From Maniola hyperantus (taxonomy: Eukaryota; Arthropoda; Insecta; Lepidoptera; Nymphalidae), in NCBI RefSeq assembly GCF_902806685.2, contig NC_048561.1, positions 992,001 to 1,056,000 on the forward strand: DNA of 64,000 bases, in the 5' to 3' direction. A program made the translations under genes and the position numbers. Numbering within the stretch: the first letter of the stretch is position 1; the number at the start of each line of letters is the position of its first letter. The notes under the pieces were generated by a model, which saw nothing but the letters and a program-made list of their open reading frames with translations, did no database searches and was not told the origin of the DNA. Of this stretch, positions 53,350-64,000 are shown one piece after another.

Positions 53350-56300
53350 CTACTTGTCCCCCGTGTGCGACCTCCTATGTATGACCAGGTTGTGTTTGAC
53401 CGCACACCGGAACTCGCACAGATCACAAGCAAACGGCTTCTCCCCCGTGTGGGTTCGCATGTGAATCACCAGCTTGCTCTTAGCGGCACTCTTATACTCG
53501 CACACCTCGCACCAATACGGCCGTTCGCCAGTGTGAGTGCGTGTGTGGTTCACCAAGTTGTCTTTATGTGCGGTTCTGTACTCGCAAAACTTGCAAAGGT
53601 ACGGCTTTTCACCCGTATGGGTTTTCATGTGCCTCACCAAATGGCTTTTGTGCGCAAATTTATAATCGCACACCTCGCACGAAAAGGGTTTTTCCCCCGT
53701 GTGAGTTCTCATATGATTCATCAGAGCACTGTTCGACACGCATTTGTATTCGCACAGTTCGCAGGAGAACCTTTTTTCGCCCGTGTGAGTTCTCAAGTGT
53801 TTCAACAGAGCGGTATTTGAGACGCATTTGTATTCGCAGAACTCGCACGAATAAGGTTTTTCCCCCGTGTGGGTTCTCAAATGGTTGACCAGAGCACTAT
53901 TCGTGACACTTTTGTACTCGCAGAAGTTACAAGCGAAGGGTTTTTCACCCGTGTGGGTTCTCATGTGGCCGACTAGGTTGCCTTTGTAAGAACTTTTGAA
54001 GTCGCATATCTTACAAGAATAAGGTTTGTCGCCGGTGTGCGTCCTCATATGGTTCACCAGGCCACTGTTGGTTACGCATTTGTAATCGCAGTGTTTACAC
54101 GCAAAGGGTTTTTCACCCGTGTGAGTCCTCATGTGTGTGGTGAAATTGCTCTGGTATTTGCATCGGAACGGGCAGTACTGACAGACGAAGCGTTTCGTTT
54201 CGTCGTTTGTTTGCTTTGAGGAGATCTGTTGGTCGCTTGTGTTGGGTTCTTCTGTTGGCAACATTGCTCCGAAAGTCGCGAGATTTGCGGACAGGTGAGA
54301 GGCTGAAACCAAACATTTTGACTATTTTCTTGTTTCACTACATATCTAAAAGTAAAAGCTGACTGCCTGATCAACGCACAGCTCAAACTACTGGACAGAT
54401 CTTTTAGTTAATTGTAATTCACAAAATCTTGTTCCAAGGATCTCTTCAAGTCGTATGCACTAACAATTGTCACGATCAAACTGAAGGTAGAGTTTATATG
54501 CAGCACTCACCACCACGGTTGAGTTTTCGTTTCGATAGATATTATGGAGCTTAAGGAATACTTCTATGTTTTTGTCGTTCGCTGGTAAATAAGTTTGTTT
54601 AAGGCCCGCAAATTGCTAATGCGCGAGGCCGCTATTTTAGTGACGTCAGCACGAGATTGAAGTTTCGAGTTGATGATATATTTTTACTTAAATATACGTC
54701 AAATGACGTCAAACTGACATTTCGATGTTAATGAGACATGGTTCCAGCGCAATAGCAATTTGCGGGACTTATATGATAAATAACGCAGTATCTTACCTGA
54801 GGTCATCGCGGCGTGTGCGGGGGGGCTGGGGTCTGCCGGCCTGTGAAATATATCAGAATGTATGTAGAGTGTACCGGGGAGCCCCTAGCCAGTATGTAGC
54901 TGTACTGCATATAGCAGCTTAGAGAGGAGGAAAGGCACTGGCAGGTATACTGACCTGTTCTCAGTGATGAGTGAAGAGTGTGAGGAGCTGCAGCTCACAG
55001 CTGTGTGAGGCTTGCATACTTGTGGCGTGTCACATTCACCATCACCGTCACCGTTCTGACAAATACAAAACAAATTCAATAACGTTTCTGTCCTTTGATA
55101 TAACTCCACAACTAAACAAGCTATGATAGCCTAGTAGTTAGGACGTCCGCCTACGCCGCCTACTCAGAGGTCGGGGATTCAATCCCTGCCACGCAATAAC
55201 TTTTTGGAATTGTGTTATTTAAGGCGCTATGCGTCCCAAAAGACACATTTCGGATGTTCAAAGAATCAAGGTTTGGCCTCAAAAACTACAAATTTGTTTC
55301 TTTATTTTTCAATATTATACAAATTAAAGATATTCTTTAGTGAATTACGAGAGCCAAAACACGATTGGCACAATTTGGGTCGGTACAAAAAAAAAAACGC
55401 GAGTTTCCCTTAAATACGTATTTTTTACACGACCATTAGGAGACAAACCAATTTCAATAAAATTTCGTATTGATGTTCAACGTTTAATACATAAAGGGAT
55501 TACGGTATTATTTCATGGTAACAGAACACATAGAATTTTATAAAAAGCGTGCAAAAAATTTTCGCTCGGGCGGCCCACACTACCACTCCCGTACCCCGTC
55601 AGTCGTCCGCAACGCGTCTTAGAGAGCACCCGTGTACAACTTCAATCCCATAGCGCCTTAATAGTGGAAAGCTATCTCACCTGGAGATGCATGCTCATGT
55701 GTTGCATGTACGCATGCTCATGGACGAATTCCTCTAAACAAAGCGTACATTGGAAGGAAGCACTTTCATACTTTAGTGCATGCATGAACTTATTATCATC
55801 CTGTTTATTTTCTGTAGTTCCGCTTCCACTCGCTGCCTGATAATTGAAGTCTATATCAATCTCGATCAACTTCTCAGTTGTATCGTCTCCTTTTACTTTG
55901 TTTTCGTTGTCTGTCGCGACATTCGCGGGCCGGGGAGCGACTGAAACAAACACAAGATAAATGTTATTATAATGTCACAAATTTTGTCTGGTTTTAGTGT
56001 CATTACAATGACACTAAAACCGACCGTTATATTATGAGAAATGAAGTTTTGTTTGTTTGTTTTTGATTTGTTTAGTTATAATATCACTCATTTGACAATA
56101 TACCTGCGACATATATAAACGCACTGTACCGTTGGTAAGGAATACTTCTATGTTTTTATCGTTCGCTGGTCATGACTAGTCAGTAAAAAAGTTTGTATGA
56201 TAAATAACGCAGTATCTTACCTAAGGTCATGGCGGCGTGTGCGGAAGGGCTGGGGTCTGCCGGCCTGTGAAATATATCGGAATGTATGTAGAGTGTACCG

Positions 56301-59300
56301 GGGAGCCCCTAGCCAGTATGTTGCTGTACTGCATATAGCAGCTTAGAGAGCATACTAGCGCAAGTGTATACTAACTGTAACTTGAAGTGAACGTTATTGG
56401 TACTGGCAGGTATACTGACCTGTTCTCAGTGATGAGTGGAGAGTGTGAGGAGCTGGAGCTCACAGCTGTATGAGGCTTGCATACTTGTGACGCGTCACAT
56501 TCACCATCACCGTCACCATCCTGCCAAATACAAAACAATTTGAACTTGGAGAGAGTCCCTCCACAACTAAACAGGCTACTATAAGAACTTCACAAGTAGA
56601 TGAAAGTGTGTATCCATATCCGTAACTGAAACTATTGGATATCCGAAATAAAAAAATATCCGTTGCCGTAACCGAATCCGAAATAAAAGTTTCGGATAGT
56701 TTCCGGCTGTAAGAAAAAATTACTTGTATGACAGATTGCGAAACCTACAAGGTACAACAATTAAAGTCGAATATAATCTTATTTGTATTTCATTTTACAG
56801 TTCCTTAAACTTTTTTTATCCATAACCGAAACTGAAACCGATATTATATTTTACCAATATCCATATTCGTATCTGGATCCGAAATTATATGTCCATAACA
56901 TCCCTAGTGAAAGCTATCTCACCTGGAGATGCATGCTCATGTGTTGTGTATACGCATGTTCCTGGACAAACTCCTCAGAACAAAGTGTACATTGGAAGAG
57001 AGAATTTTCGTACTTCAACGGATCCTGAACAAAATCATTGACATTATGGTCAACTTCATTCTTCATATCCATGTCATCATCAACTGACATAGACTCATAA
57101 TTTCCTTCCATTTTCACGGTAATGGTTTCCTCTAATTCTGTCTGTTTGTCTTCCGAGGGGTGTTCTATGTGTAAGTCACAGTGGTCGGGTCCTAGCGATG
57201 TCAACACCATATTACTCTCTAGTTGGTGTTTTGTGCGGTTTATCATCTTTATATGCTGTCTTGTTATCTGTTGAGAGACAAGTTAAGCATTCATTGGTAC
57301 TGATTCTGAGCACTAATTTTAGAGTATTCCCATACTCTTCTTACTAATGTAATATGAAAAGAACAGACGCAGTTTGACAGTTAAAAAATTTAATTTTTAG
57401 ACGGTAAAACCCGTGATTTTAGCGCGCAGTCGCGAGCCTACTGTTTAAATTTGTAGCGTGCACTAAAATTTAGAGTCTTTAAATGAATGAAAAATGTTAA
57501 AAAGAAAAGGATGCAGATACTCCAAATTTAGTTTAGAGAAAGACAACGGAATCTGTGCCAATGTGTACAGTACAAGGATCAAGGAAAGATGGAAGTTTAT
57601 ATATCAACAAGTACTCACTAGCTCATGTTTCCCAACTAGCTCCATCATCAGTGCACGGGCTCTCAAGCTCTTGTCTCTGAATCTGCTAAAGTTCATCAAT
57701 CTCTGAGCACATTGTATGCAAACTGTTTGTTTTAGGTTTCCTAGATCACACAACTGGAACAACATGTTATTAAATAAATAAATAAAATAAAAATCTTTTT
57801 AATTCGAATTAACTTTTACAAGTACTTAGGAATAGTCGGATGCATCTACCACTGGTTCGGAATGCCTTTCCTACCGAGAAGAACCAGCAAGAATACTATC
57901 TGTCTCGTACTCACGTGGGTAGTCGACGTTAGCCCGACTAGTTTCGAACCCATCCGGGGTCCTTTTTCAAGGGAGTCCGTCCGCGCACGCGCTGCGGTGG
58001 TGAGTAAGCCGGGACAGATAGTATTTATAATGGAAATCACTCACGGTAGTTTAAACGCTAAAATACCAGCAAGAAACTCGACGGTTGCTCTTTTGAAATA
58101 AGTAAAGTAATCAAACATTCCATAAATAGACCTTGTGTGTCCCTTGTATAGCCTACATACAATAAATCATAAATTAACAACTTACAGGCTGTCCGGTGAA
58201 CGTTTCATATGCTTCATCCAATTTGTGTTCACTCATTAGCAACAGCTTGCTGTCAGTGTCTAGACATATCATGCAAACCTGGAAATAATACTAATTAATA
58301 ATAAACTAATAATTTAGTTACTTGTTTCACTAACCATACAAAACATGACATTATGAGTTACCTGCACTGTTGAAGGAATAGCACCGGTACTCATTTGCCT
58401 TACATCACTTTCTGTTTCATAAATATCATCGTCTAGAAAATGCTGCGAGCAGACCACAGCAGAGTCTGGTAGGTGGCTGTGTTGTTTGCCGAGGGCTCGG
58501 AGCCAAGCAGCACGGAGATGCTGATCACTGGGAAAACTGGGAATTACCAGTTATGTTATACATAAGCACACAAACATATACCAGAGTGATTTTTGTTTTA
58601 CACAACGGAACCACGAATCTGTACTCTTATTATAAACTAGCTGACCCTGCGAACTTCGTTCCGCCTAACAGTCGATTCAAATTTTTTAATTTTTTTTAAA
58701 ATCCCCACGATTTAGGACTTCAGTACTTTGCAGCATCAGGATTGAGGAGTTAGGATCCGAAGTTCAATGATGTAGCCTATGCTTGGTACCTAAAATAATT
58801 TTGCGTCATCCGCAGTTCCTGAAACATTATAGTTTAGGAGTGCTGTACCCTACATCATCAGGGTTGAGGAGTTGAGACTTGAAGTCTGAGAATAAAGTCG
58901 TTGCTTGGTACCTACAATATGAATTCACTATGAACACTTCCTGAATCTTGATAACTCAGGCGGGCAGTAACCCTGCAGCATCAGGATTAAGGAGTTGAAT
59001 CCAGAATTTTTTATGTGACCACCACGAAAACTTTTATTGTTGATTTAAAAAAAAAATTGCAAATCGGTCCAGAAACCTCGAAAAAATCGATGTAGAAAAA
59101 AGAACCACCTCCTTTTTGACAGTCGGTTAAAAACCGATTACCTTGAAATATTTACGGAACAATTTTTAAAATATCCCCTTTCTAACAAAAAAAGAATGAA
59201 TGAAATCGGACTACGCGTTAATGAATTACAACTCAGTATACATTTTAACTTTCATCCCCTCTCCTACGGGAACCATGCTGAATTTCGGGATAAAAAGTAT

Positions 59301-59389
59301 CCTATATTCTTCCTCATAGTATGACCTCAAATCGTACCAAGTTTCATTGGAATCCATTCAGTAGTTTCAGCGTGATGCGCGGCCGTGAT

Positions 59390-59430
<41 letters not shown>

Positions 59431-61924
59431 AATGAAAAAAATTACAATTTTGTGTTCAGTATCGATTATAGAGTGCCCTCGAAAAAAAAATTTCAAAATA
59501 TCTTCAATGTACAGAATTTGACCTGTTACAGTTTTATTATAAGTATTGATGCGAAAGTGTGTTTGTTGGTTCGTCCTTAAATCACGTCACAACGGAGCAA
59601 CGGATCGACGTGATTTTTGTACAGCTATAGTTAAAAACCTGGAGAGTGACAGGAAAACAAAGAGTTCCCACAGCATTTTTAAAACCCTAAATCCACACGT
59701 ACAAAGTCGGCTAGTCAGATATAAGTATTTCAAATTCACACACACATTTTAATAACTCCTGGAAAGCTCTTGCAAGCGGGCTGCAGGGCAATGTTTCTAT
59801 GACCATCAACATGACTGACTGACTACTCAAACCGGCAGTCAAAGGTAGTTGGCTTGTCAGCTTAACCTTTGTGGTTAAGCTGACAAGCCAACTACCTTTA
59901 ACATTTTTTTTTAACATGAAATTTAATGAACTTATTAGCCCATAGGCTAGATGGTAGTAGCAATAAATCTGCCATTTTATAATGGTGCTTTATGGTAGGA
60001 AAAAAAAAAACATGAAATTATTACAGTAAAACTTAAAGCTAGCCTTATCTATACAAATCATGCCCGCGTGGAATGGTGCCAAGAATACTGGCTGCATTTC
60101 CACGCTGGACAGCCAGGCTGATCCGTTGCGCAAAAAATGAGCAGCCCAGATGAGGCTATTTCGCGGTGAAATGTAGCGAAAATTTTTTTAGCACTAAGAC
60201 TCCATGGCTCCACGGCAAACGGACAAAGTTTCTGCTGCGGCTCCCGGTCTTGATGCTGTCTCCCTAGTCTCTGATATGACACGGGGCCAATGTGTCAACG
60301 CACGTTGCGTCCCACATTAGCGCCCGTCCCCGTTCCCAGGGAACCAGCGTCAATCCATCAGGTGTCTTGCCATCATCCCGACTTTCCCTGCCGGCTCAAT
60401 GAGCGCAGGAATGTCTATGGTGGCAAGAGCCCTTTTGATAAGAGCTCCTTTGGCAAGAGGGTCCATGGATTCCAAATTTATCCACCCTTTTCCACATGGA
60501 AAAGAGGTTGATAAATTCAGAGGTTCTACTTTAACATGCTGGAGTTAGACAAGTGAGAACTTGACTCCGACTTGCGAGTCAACTTGTAAGTACTCACCCA
60601 TGAAAACAAATCGCTTTCCCCTCCCGTGTGACGTGGACACATTTGGTGCTGTGTGCCTTTTTGTAAAAATGGTCTGAACAAAACATTTTTACAGAAAGGC
60701 ACACAACACCGTACTGTCAAAACTTCTTTTCTGCTTATAACGAATCTTCTGTGGGAAACTCTTGACTATTTTGATTTTTTAATTTTTTATTCACACCAGT
60801 TTGTTTCCACTTACAATTTTAGTTTTACCCTAGTTTCTGTAGGAATTCACCCTAAATTACCCTAAAACTTTTTTACGATGTACCTATCATAATTTATTGC
60901 GCTTCCCGTGTGATATGGACACATGTGGTGCTGTGTGTCTTTCTGCAAAAATGGTCTGACACATTTTGGCAGAAAGGCACACAACACCGCATTGTCTAAA
61001 CTTCTTTTCTTCTTCTATTAAATGAATCTTCTGTGGATGTGTGACGCTATGGAATGTCAGTGACATGTGTGGTCACGGGTCGCAACAAATATCACTTGTT
61101 TCTCTCATACAAGAGAATACTTATTGCTATCAAAAAATGTGTAACTTACAAAATAATTATTATAATGTCGCACAATTAAAAGGCACAGCTCAAACGACTC
61201 GATGGCTTGGGCTTAAATTTGGCATGCAGATAGCTTTTATGACGTAGGTGTCCACTAAGAAAGAATTTTTGAAAATTCAACCCCTAAGGGGGTGAAATAT
61301 GGGTTTGAAATTCAAATAGTCCACGCAGACGAAGTCGCGAGCATAAGCTAGTCGATATATATAGTGGCGGTTAGTCACTGTGCCCAATATAATCAGAAAT
61401 ATTTTAGCAGAAAGTCACACATGAATCGCTAACACTGGCTTATAATAATACTAGCTTATGCTCACGTTTCGTCCGCGTACACAACACAATTTTCAAATCC
61501 CTATTTCAGCCCCTTAGGGGTTGAAAATTCGAAAATCCTTTCTTAGCAGATGCCTACGGTAGAATAGCTATCTGCATGCCAAAATTCAGCCCGATCCATC
61601 CAGTAGTTTGAGCTGTGCGTTGATAGATCAGTCAGTCAGTCACCCTTTCCTTTTATATATTTAGATTACAAAGATAGCGTCTGTGCTCTGTCAATCGATA
61701 TTGTTTCTAATTTCTATCATCGAATTCACGCTACTTGCCATACCTTATGCATATACTTTCCTGCTCTCTTGCAATTGCTTCGTCGTAGATGAATCAATGA
61801 AGTAAATAGTTTAGATTTCGAATTGTTTAATTATAATAATTATGAACACTCACCGGTAAAATGTGACGCCCTCCGCTTGCGAGATATTTTCAGAATTATT
61901 GCAGGACTGCACAAAACACTGCAT
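53350..61924 (-). CDS. THAP-ZAD-C2H2 zinc-finger protein, 773 aa
   Basis: Eleven minus-strand exons, all phases matching: 61854-61924, 58362-58536, 58186-58278, 57619-57753, 56923-57267, 56420-56520, 56221-56264, 55681-55940, 54955-55055, 54797-54840 and 53350-54302. Residues 1-82 form a THAP domain (C3, C8, then RFPSDQHLRAAW, C53-x2-H56, A76-I-P78). Residues 83-158 form a ZAD (C84/C87 and C125/C128). Single C2H2 fingers are at 251-271 and 386-406, each with a CTLC...EEFV pattern. Ten tandem fingers at 495-773 carry mostly HTGEKP linkers. THAP and C2H2 bind DNA and ZAD dimerises, so a nuclear DNA-binding regulator is likely; target unknown. Exons 5-7 and 8-10 are a tandem duplication. The start at 61924 gives the THAP C-x4-C; damaged alternatives lie at 60.6-61.0 kb. 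Confidence 0.85.
54601..54773. mobile_element. MITE, ataagtcccgc family, intron 10 of the THAP-ZAD gene
   Basis: Right end 'agcaatttgcgggacttat' intact, left end slightly truncated. Carries TGACGTC motifs. Confidence 0.75.
55117..55620. repeat. SINE head and unassigned block in intron 8
   Basis: 55117-55197 is a SINE tRNA-like head. 55204-55545 has short open frames I do not recognise; it is probably a transposon remnant, lying in an intron of the THAP-ZAD gene. Confidence 0.45.
57790..58100 (+). mobile_element. LINE-tail repeat split by a short element
   Basis: The outer 'accactggttcggaatgcct' repeat is interrupted at 57893-58063 by a copy of the 360-535 element. 'ccagcaagaa' occurs on both sides, a probable target duplication. 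Confidence 0.7.
58635..59710 (-). repeat. Large dispersed repeat in THAP-ZAD intron 1
   Basis: 58635-59530 is the inverted relative of 4695-5390, with (GACA)n at 59391-59428. It is followed by a 'gcgacttcgtccgcg' family piece (59540-59710). Confidence 0.7.
59841..59899. repeat. Perfect 27-bp inverted repeat
   Basis: Arms 59841-59867 and 59873-59899 are exact complements around TTTGT. It lies in intron 1 of the THAP-ZAD gene and probably has a mobile-element origin. Confidence 0.9.
60060..60420 (-). pseudogene. Degenerate retroelement-associated coding relic
   Basis: The minus-strand frame reads KTPDGLTLVPWERGRALMWD, then a stop and frameshifts, and ends in a ISLAVQRGNAASILGT-like tail. This pattern is common in repeated invertebrate retroelement genes. 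It is not functional here. Confidence 0.5.
60598..60720 (-). pseudogene. THAP first-exon copy A (start lost, frameshifted)
   Basis: Encodes CCVPFC, the first zinc pair of a THAP domain, in one frame and EGKAICFHG, the block that normally joins FPSDQH, in another. A four-base insertion and two smaller indels separate them. The ATG seen in copies B and C is GTA here. The donor tcatgg|gtgagt is intact and in the right phase (2) for the THAP exon at 58362-58536. The nearest ATG in the usable frame would start after the first zinc pair. Confidence 0.7.
60900..60992 (-). pseudogene. THAP first-exon copy B (3' end lost)
   Basis: ATG CGG TGT TGT start with CCVPFCQNVSDHF. Similarity to copies A and C ends after about 90 bases and a stop follows at once, so the donor is gone. 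Its upstream sequence ('ttccatagcgtcacac') matches that of copy C. Confidence 0.7.
61180..61670. repeat. Two inverted (GACT)n-type repeats in intron 1
   Basis: 61180-61350 on the plus strand and 61447-61670 on the minus strand belong to the 'ggcatgcagatagct' family. Confidence 0.65.
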
Positions 61925-62079
61925 TTTTATTGATTAGTAAACGACTTCGTTTTTTAGCTAAGATTTAGTTTTATATTTAGGTTTTTGATTTTTATTAGCA
62001 CGATTTTCTAGACATTTGCAAGTATTTATTTTTATTACTTTTATGCTTTTAATATTATATTAATTGATTTGATTGTTTT

Positions 62080-62900
62080 TTTTTTTAATTTATTTTACGG
62101 CCCAGGATAACAGTCCTTTAAGGCCTTGATTGATTTTGTGACACCCACAGATTAATAGGGATACTACCTTAGTAGTGACACCCAAAGCACAGACCAATAA
62201 CATATAGGAAACCCAAACTTCAAAATATATAATATAATCAATTCCACTCTTATTCCACTAATCTGAGAATTCCACAAAATCCTATATGTTATTGGTCTGT
62301 GCCACAAATCACTAGGCGAAAAGGCTATCTTGGCGCGTGGTGAAAATCGAAACTAACGATGGCGTCAAGTGCCCCTTTTGTTCTCCAACACCGCCACTTA
62401 AATGACATTGACAGGGGGGCGCCGTTGGACGGCGAAACAAGGGGACACTTGACGGCAACGTTAGTTCCGATTTTCACCACGCACCAAGATAGCCTTGTCG
62501 CACTGTCTGTATAGTCGATAGTCTATGATCGATTATTTTCTTGACTATTGGTACCCTAGTTCACTCTGTTATTACTCCGCGATTTTAACCATTGTACTTT
62601 TGTCTGTGGGTCAAATGCACTATGAACTAGTGTTTCTATTTTCAGGAATTTCGCCCTATTTTCGGGCGAAACTATAGTAATAATAGTTTTGAAAATTAAA
62701 AGTAACACGGGATTTTAAAAAATCTAAATCCACGCAGACGAAGTCGCGGGCATCATCTACTTTATTCCGGCGCTTCTTCTACTTGAGGTCTTTGACTTTA
62801 CTACTCAAGTATTAGAGGCGCCGGGATAACCTAACCCAGGTCTAGCTGGTAATGTGTGGTACAGCCTTAAAAAATAAATGCTTTTCTTTCTTTCTTTCTT
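62080..62900. repeat. Repeat mosaic upstream of the THAP-ZAD gene
   Basis: 62080-62160 is a 'cagtcctttaaggccttga' repeat (also 43392-43450), 62305-62507 a 'gcgacaagg' MITE, 62700-62760 a 'gcgacttcgtc' fragment, and 62765-62910 a repeat with a (TTTC)n tail. Confidence 0.6.
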
Positions 62901-63381
62901 TTCTTTCTATCTGGTATAAAATAAATTGTAGCGCGCTATAAATTATTATGGTAGGTACGTTATAAAAAGGTTTTAGGGTAATTTATGGTAAAACTAAAAT
63001 CGTAATTGGGAACATTGGTATGAATGAAAATAAAAAAACTAAATGACAAATCACTCGTCTCGTGAGTCGTGTAGAACAAAATCTCATTTTCTGTTCGGCT
63101 GGTGAGGTGGTCGGTGCGTTCTGTAGGTTTGGTAACCACACATACTTCATAATTATTGTTGCAGTAGTTAATAGTTATGTAATCTCTTTAAATTTTTAGC
63201 TGACAGATATAGGTACTATATTTTGTAAAAAATTTGATCGCAATAAGTACTTCTCTAGTATAAGAGAAACACGTGTTATTTGTAGCGGCCAGTGACTACA
63301 CACGTCACTCACATTAGTCACATTCCATAGCGTCGCACGCCCACAGAAGATTTGTTATAAAGAAGAAAAGAAGTTAAGACA

Positions 63382-63494
63382 ATGCGGTGTTGTGTGCCTT
63401 TCTGCCAAAATGTTTCAGACCATTTTTGCAGAAAGACACACAGCACCACATGTGTCACGTCACATGGGGAGGGAAAGGCGATTTGATTTCATGG
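63382..63494 (+). pseudogene. THAP first-exon copy C (in-frame stop, opposite strand)
   Basis: ATG at 63382 opens a frame with CCVPFCQNVSDHF and HGEGKAI, then TGA at 63484-63486 where copy A has TGT, then FHG and the donor gtgagt at 63495. It is on the plus strand, facing away from the gene. One base change makes the stop. Confidence 0.75.
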
Positions 63495-63509
63495 GTGAGT
63501 ACATCATCT

Positions 63510-64000
63510 AAATTTATAAAAGGAAAAGGTGACTGACTGACTGATTGACTGATCTATCAACGCACAGCTCAAACTACTGGACGGATCAGGCTGAAATATC
63601 GCATAGCTACCTATTATGACGTAGGCATCCGCTAAGAAAGGATTTTTGAAAATTCAACCCCTAAGGGGGTGAAATGGGTATGAAATTTGTGTAGTCCACG
63701 TGGACGAAGTCGCGAGCATAAGCTAGGATTATATGCCTATTTGAGTTGACTCGTTAATCGTAGTCATGTTCTTGTGAAACTCCAGCATGTTAAAGTTAGA
63801 ATTTATTATATGTTTGTCAGTTTAACCTCTGCTGACTGCCGGTTTGAGCAGTAATCAGTCAGTTCATCATGATCAACCCATCGCCGGCTCACTACAGAGT
63901 ACGGGGCTCTTCTCAGAGTGAGAAGGGTTTTTGCCATAGTCTACCACGCTGGCCATGTGCGGATTGGTAAACTTCACATATCTTCGAGAACAATATGGAG
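63510..64000. repeat. Dispersed repeat and SINE at the right end
   Basis: 63510-63727 is a (GACT)n-type repeat. 63865-64000 is the 3' body of a tRNA-derived SINE on the minus strand, cut by the window edge. Confidence 0.7.

Noticed and set aside
53275..53820. 181-codon plus-strand frame
   Set aside because: Antisense of the ten-finger C2H2 array; the repeated linker codons keep the opposite frame open.
55204..55543. Two overlapping short plus-strand frames
   Set aside because: No family recognised, opposite to the host gene and within an intron; more likely transposon debris.
63382..63486. Small THAP gene on the plus strand
   Set aside because: The frame stops in the middle of the THAP fold and lacks downstream THAP exons on this strand. 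Treated as a broken exon copy.

Overview
This is a eukaryotic nuclear window from an insect, most likely a moth or butterfly (Lepidoptera). Genes are split by introns with GT-AG borders. Zinc-finger-associated (ZAD) C2H2 genes are present. Nearly all non-coding DNA is built from repeats: tRNA-derived SINEs, RTE- and Jockey-type LINE tails, dense MITE families and nested insertions. There is no bacterial, CRISPR or operon structure. The species cannot be named from sequence alone.

Layout. (1) 1-8.3 kb: the last exon of an unidentified plus-strand gene (136-241), then repeats: a 79-bp array, a ~2.2-kb hAT-like element inside another repeat, MITEs and SINEs. (2) 8.4-15 kb, minus strand: a complete UPF0669/C6orf120-like secreted protein gene (4 exons, 187 aa) and, just upstream, an alpha/beta serine hydrolase gene (4 exons found, 5' end not found). 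(3) 15-19.1 kb: LINE, SINE and MITE mosaic. (4) 19.2-27.5 kb, minus strand: one short exon encoding the first half of a ZAD domain (27306-27491), followed by three large exons. Each large exon supplies the second half of the ZAD, a full C2H2 array and a stop codon. All three join the first exon in phase 0 and put the second zinc pair at residues 74 and 77, which suggests one gene with alternative 3' exons. (5) 28.4-48 kb, plus strand, head to head with the ZAD gene: the complete CCT7 (TRiC/CCT eta) gene, 14 exons and 543 aa. Its first exon is only the ATG, one intron is GC-AG, exons 8 and 11 have been tandemly copied together with their 5' splice sites, exon 13 was partly copied, and a LINE insertion duplicated the exon 6 acceptor. 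Intron 9 holds an apparently intact DDE transposon with 32-bp TIRs and TA target duplication, nested in a MITE. (6) 48-53.3 kb: repeats, a 34-bp minisatellite array and a short piggyBac-like deletion derivative. (7) 53.35-61.9 kb, minus strand: an 11-exon gene encoding a 773-aa THAP-ZAD-C2H2 protein with an internal three-exon duplication. Three damaged copies of a second type of THAP first exon lie nearby (60.6, 60.9 and 63.4 kb). (8) 62-64 kb: repeats.

The CCT7 and UPF0669 genes look like conserved single-copy genes. The two zinc-finger loci look like fast-evolving, probably DNA-binding loci that diversify by exon duplication. Exon joins were made by reading phase and splice borders by eye; no transcript data were available.
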